Both the position numbers and the translations under genes were made by a program. The notes beneath the pieces are model-generated. The model worked only from the letters and a program-made list of their open reading frames with translations. It was not told where the DNA came from and did no database searches. From NCBI GenBank assembly GCA_036389195.1, contig DASVQH010000236.1, positions 1 through 10,378 on the forward strand: a DNA stretch of 10,378 nt, written 5' to 3'. This document shows positions 8,492 through 10,378 of this stretch, piece by piece. Each line of letters starts with the position of its first letter. The stretch's first letter is position 1. The stretch comes from JACCYI01 sp036389195. GTDB taxonomy: Bacteria > Actinomycetota > Thermoleophilia > Solirubrobacterales > Solirubrobacteraceae.

Positions 8492-9723
8492 AGGTCCTCG
8501 TCGTCGGGGCCGGCGGGCGCGAGCACGCGATCGTCCGCGCGCTCGCGCGCTCCCCGCAGGCGCCGGAGCTCCTGTGCGCGCCGGGGAACGCGGGGATCGT
8601 CCGCGACGCCGCGCCGCTGGACGCGCCCAAGGGCGACCTGGTGACCGCGGCGAGCGTGGCCGGGGTCGACCTGGTGGTGGTCGGCCCCGAGGCGCCGCTC
8701 GTCGACGGCCTCGCCGACACGCTGCGGGCGGCCGGCGTCGCGTGCTTCGGCCCGAGCGCGGCGGCCGCGCGGCTGGAGGGCTCCAAGGCGTTCGCCAAGG
8801 AGGTGATGGCGGCGGCCGGCGTCCCGACGGCGGGCTACGCGGTGGCGGAGACCGTCGAGGCCGGGCTGACGGCGATCGACCGCTACCCGGCGGTGATCAA
8901 GAGCGACGGGCTGGCGGCGGGCAAGGGCGTGGTGATCGTCGCGGACGCGGCGGAGGCGCGCGAGGCGCTGGAGGCGATGCTCGTCGAGCAGCGGTTCGGG
9001 GCCTTCCCGGTCGTGGTGGAGGAGTTCCTGGCGGGCGACGAGCTCTCGCTGCTCGCGCTGTGCGACGGCGAGCGCGCGGTGCCGCTCGCGCCCGCGCGCG
9101 ACTTCAAGCGCATCGGCGACGGCGACACCGGCCCGAACACGGGCGGCATGGGCGCGTTCTCGCCCGTCCCGGAGATCGACGACGCGCAGGTGGCCGAGAT
9201 CGTCGCCACGGTCCACCAGCCGGTCGTCGACGAGCTGGCGCGCCGCGGCACGCCGTTCCACGGCGTTCTCTACGCGGGGCTGATGCTCACCGCCGCCGGC
9301 GTCAAGGTGCTCGAGTTCAACGTCCGCTTCGGGGACCCCGAGACCCAGGCCGTCCTCCCGCGCCTGCGCACCGACCTGCTCGATCTGCTGGCGCGGGCCA
9401 GCCGCCCGGGCGGGCTGGCGGGCGCACAGCTGGAGTGGGATCCGCGCACCGCGGTGACCGTCGTGCTGGCTTCCCGCGGGTATCCGGCCTCCTCATCGCT
9501 CGGGGACCCGATCCGGGGCCTCCAGGAGGCGGCCGCCGCGGGCGCCGAGGTGACGCACGCCGGGACCGCCGAACGCGACGGCGCGGTGGTCACCGCGGGC
9601 GGCCGCGTGCTCAACGTGACGGCGCTCGGCGAGGACCGGGCCGCGGCGCGCGCCGCCGCCTATGCTGGCGCCGACATGATCGCGTTCGACGGCAAGCAGC
9701 AGCGCTCGGACATCGCGGCATGA
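8488..9723 (+). CDS. purD: Phosphoribosylamine-glycine ligase (GAR synthetase)
   Basis: 411 aa, slightly short for the family (about 420-430), with the loss at the C-terminal tail. It catalyses step two of de novo purine synthesis: phosphoribosylamine + glycine + ATP to glycinamide ribonucleotide. The start is TTG 8488, since the protein must begin MKVLVVGAGGREHA (dinucleotide-like N-domain, G7-G10, H13) and no ATG/GTG lies there. Seen in order: GPEAPLVDGLAD, GPSAAAARLEGSKAFAK, ATP-grasp KSDGLAAGKGV (K138, G145-K146), DFKRIGDGDTGPNTGGMGAFSP, and the metal-binding EFNVRFGDPETQ (E276, N278). The C-terminal VTALG...A.AYAGADMI.FDG is typical. All catalytic motifs are intact, so activity is expected. 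It overlaps the GYD gene before it by TTGA and the PurE-like gene after it by ATGA. Confidence 0.97.
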   Translation: MKVLVVGAGGREHAIVRALARSPQAPELLCAPGNAGIVRDAAPLDAPKGDLVTAASVAGVDLVVVGPEAPLVDGLADTLRAAGVACFGPSAAAARLEGSKAFAKEVMAAAGVPTAGYAVAETVEAGLTAIDRYPAVIKSDGLAAGKGVVIVADAAEAREALEAMLVEQRFGAFPVVVEEFLAGDELSLLALCDGERAVPLAPARDFKRIGDGDTGPNTGGMGAFSPVPEIDDAQVAEIVATVHQPVVDELARRGTPFHGVLYAGLMLTAAGVKVLEFNVRFGDPETQAVLPRLRTDLLDLLARASRPGGLAGAQLEWDPRTAVTVVLASRGYPASSSLGDPIRGLQEAAAAGAEVTHAGTAERDGAVVTAGGRVLNVTALGEDRAAARAAAYAGADMIAFDGKQQRSDIAA

Positions 9724-10196
9724 CCGACGCGGCCGCCACGCCCCCGGTGGCGCCCGAGCTCGACCCCACCCTGGAGACCGTGGTCGAGCACGCGCTCGAG
9801 GAGCTCGACGTCGACACCCCGCGCGTCGGCATCGTCATGGACGCGGAGTCCGACATGCCGGCCCTGGAGCCCGCCGCGCGGGAGCTCGAGCAGCGCGACA
9901 TCCTGCACGAGGTGCGGGTGATGTCCGCCCAGCACGACGCCGGCGCGGTGGCCGCGTACGCCAAGAACGCGCAGATGCGCGGGCTCGCCGTGCTGATCGT
10001 CGCGGCGGCGCCGGGTTCGCCGCTGCCGGGCGTGGTCGCCGGCCACACCGAGCTTCCGGTGATCGGGGTCCCGCTCGCGGACGACGCGCTGCTCGCGCTC
10101 GCCGCCGCGCCGCCCGACGCGCCCGTCGCGTGCGTCGGCGTCGACCGTGCCCGCAGCGCCGCCGTGCTGGCGGCGCGCATCCTCACCGCCACGTGA
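9720..10196 (+). CDS. PurE-like (AIR carboxylase/N5-CAIR mutase family) protein with altered active site
   Basis: 158 aa, near the size of PurE (about 160-170) but with a ~34-residue acidic N-terminal extension and no C-terminal extension. Against E. coli PurE from memory, the scaffold aligns without gaps in key regions: RVGIVM (35-40), VLIVAAAPGSPLPG, LPVIGVP, and PVACVGVDRA...AAVLAARIL. PurE catalyses a step between AIR and CAIR in IMP synthesis. Its active site is not conserved here. The GSxSD loop is DAESD (S16 to A42; D19 kept as D45). The SAHR motif is SAQH, so general-acid H45 becomes Q71 and R46 becomes H72. AHLPG is SPLPG, so H75 becomes P101. The frame is intact and tightly packed between purD (ATGA overlap) and purB (GTGA overlap), so it is not a decaying pseudogene. 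It could be a pseudoenzyme, a regulatory or structural subunit, or an enzyme with changed chemistry. I give no gene symbol because PurE activity is doubtful. Confidence 0.85.
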   Translation: MTDAAATPPVAPELDPTLETVVEHALEELDVDTPRVGIVMDAESDMPALEPAARELEQRDILHEVRVMSAQHDAGAVAAYAKNAQMRGLAVLIVAAAPGSPLPGVVAGHTELPVIGVPLADDALLALAAAPPDAPVACVGVDRARSAAVLAARILTAT

Positions 10197-10378
10197 TCGA
10201 GCGCTACACCCGGCCGGAGCTCGGGGCCGTCTGGACCGACGAGGCCCGCATGACCGCCTGGCGCGACGTCGAGGTCGCGGCGGCGGAGGCGCTCGATCTC
10301 CCCGACGGGCCGTCGGCCGAGGACCTCGAGGCGATCCGGGCGGCCACCTTCACGGTCGACGCGGTCATGGAGCGCGAG
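10193..10378 (+). CDS. purB: Adenylosuccinate lyase, N-terminal part (3' end outside window)
   Basis: 62 codons are visible, running off the right edge. Beginning MIERYTRPELGAVWTDEARMTAWRDVE, it closely follows the start of bacterial PurB (MIERYxRPEMxxIWTDENRFxxWLxVE). PurB acts twice in purine synthesis: SAICAR to AICAR plus fumarate, and adenylosuccinate to AMP plus fumarate. The GTG start at 10193 overlaps the PurE-like stop (GTGA), so it belongs to the same operon. The catalytic His and Ser regions lie beyond the window, so function rests on the N-terminal signature and on context. Confidence 0.93.
   Translation, partial: MIERYTRPELGAVWTDEARMTAWRDVEVAAAEALDLPDGPSAEDLEAIRAATFTVDAVMERE

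Noticed and set aside
8134..9261. Upstream extension of the minus-strand frame of the 7468-8133 gene
   Set aside because: The extension lies opposite the GYD gene and purD and is low-complexity. A clean signal peptide begins at ATG 8133.
8574..9719. + strand frame overlapping purD and continuing into the PurE-like gene
   Set aside because: Only the part from ATG 9720 is real. Upstream of it the frame is an out-of-phase Arg/Gly-rich reading of purD.

Overview
The window is very GC-rich DNA. It looks chromosomal and comes from a high-GC Gram-positive bacterium, most likely an actinobacterium of the class Thermoleophilia (Solirubrobacterales type). I base this on codon use with almost only G or C in third positions, frequent GTG/TTG starts, an HspR/HAIR-like arrangement in front of clpB, and secreted proteins with an 'FNLGQ...NSVNATSTLTG' repeat or a lysine-rich C-terminal domain. 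The lineage call rests on remembered family features; no search was run. Coding density is about 97% and I see no tRNA, rRNA, CRISPR array, insertion sequence or prophage.

Layout. (1) Positions 1-2284, minus strand: the 5' 761 codons of a large secreted protein. It fuses a complete glycerophosphodiester phosphodiesterase domain to a nitrilase-fold domain whose catalytic cysteine position appears to be serine; its 3' end lies outside the window. (2) Divergent from it, 2355-3956 (+): a secreted beta-propeller-like protein with Asp-box motifs, a Gly/Thr linker and a very basic C-terminal domain, followed by a strong hairpin. (3) 4032-4823 (+): an exported protein of an actinobacterial repeat family with a CxxC motif. 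(4) 4876-7425 (+): the chaperone disaggregase ClpB, preceded by a promoter-like sequence overlapped by a perfect inverted repeat built like the HAIR operator. (5) A two-part hairpin separates clpB from a convergent minus-strand gene (7468-8133) for a small secreted basic protein.

(6) 8210 to the right edge (+): an operon of GYD-domain protein, purD, a PurE homologue and purB. Each junction is a 4-bp stop/start overlap, through TTG, ATG and GTG starts in turn, so translation is probably coupled. PurD and PurB catalyse steps of de novo IMP/AMP synthesis. The PurE-like protein keeps the PurE scaffold but lacks several catalytic residues, including the general-acid histidine, so it is either a pseudoenzyme or has a changed activity.

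The most noteworthy items are the degenerate PurE inside a purine operon, the GDPD/nitrilase-like fusion with Cys-to-Ser change, the HAIR-like operator at clpB, and the GYD protein coupled to purine synthesis.
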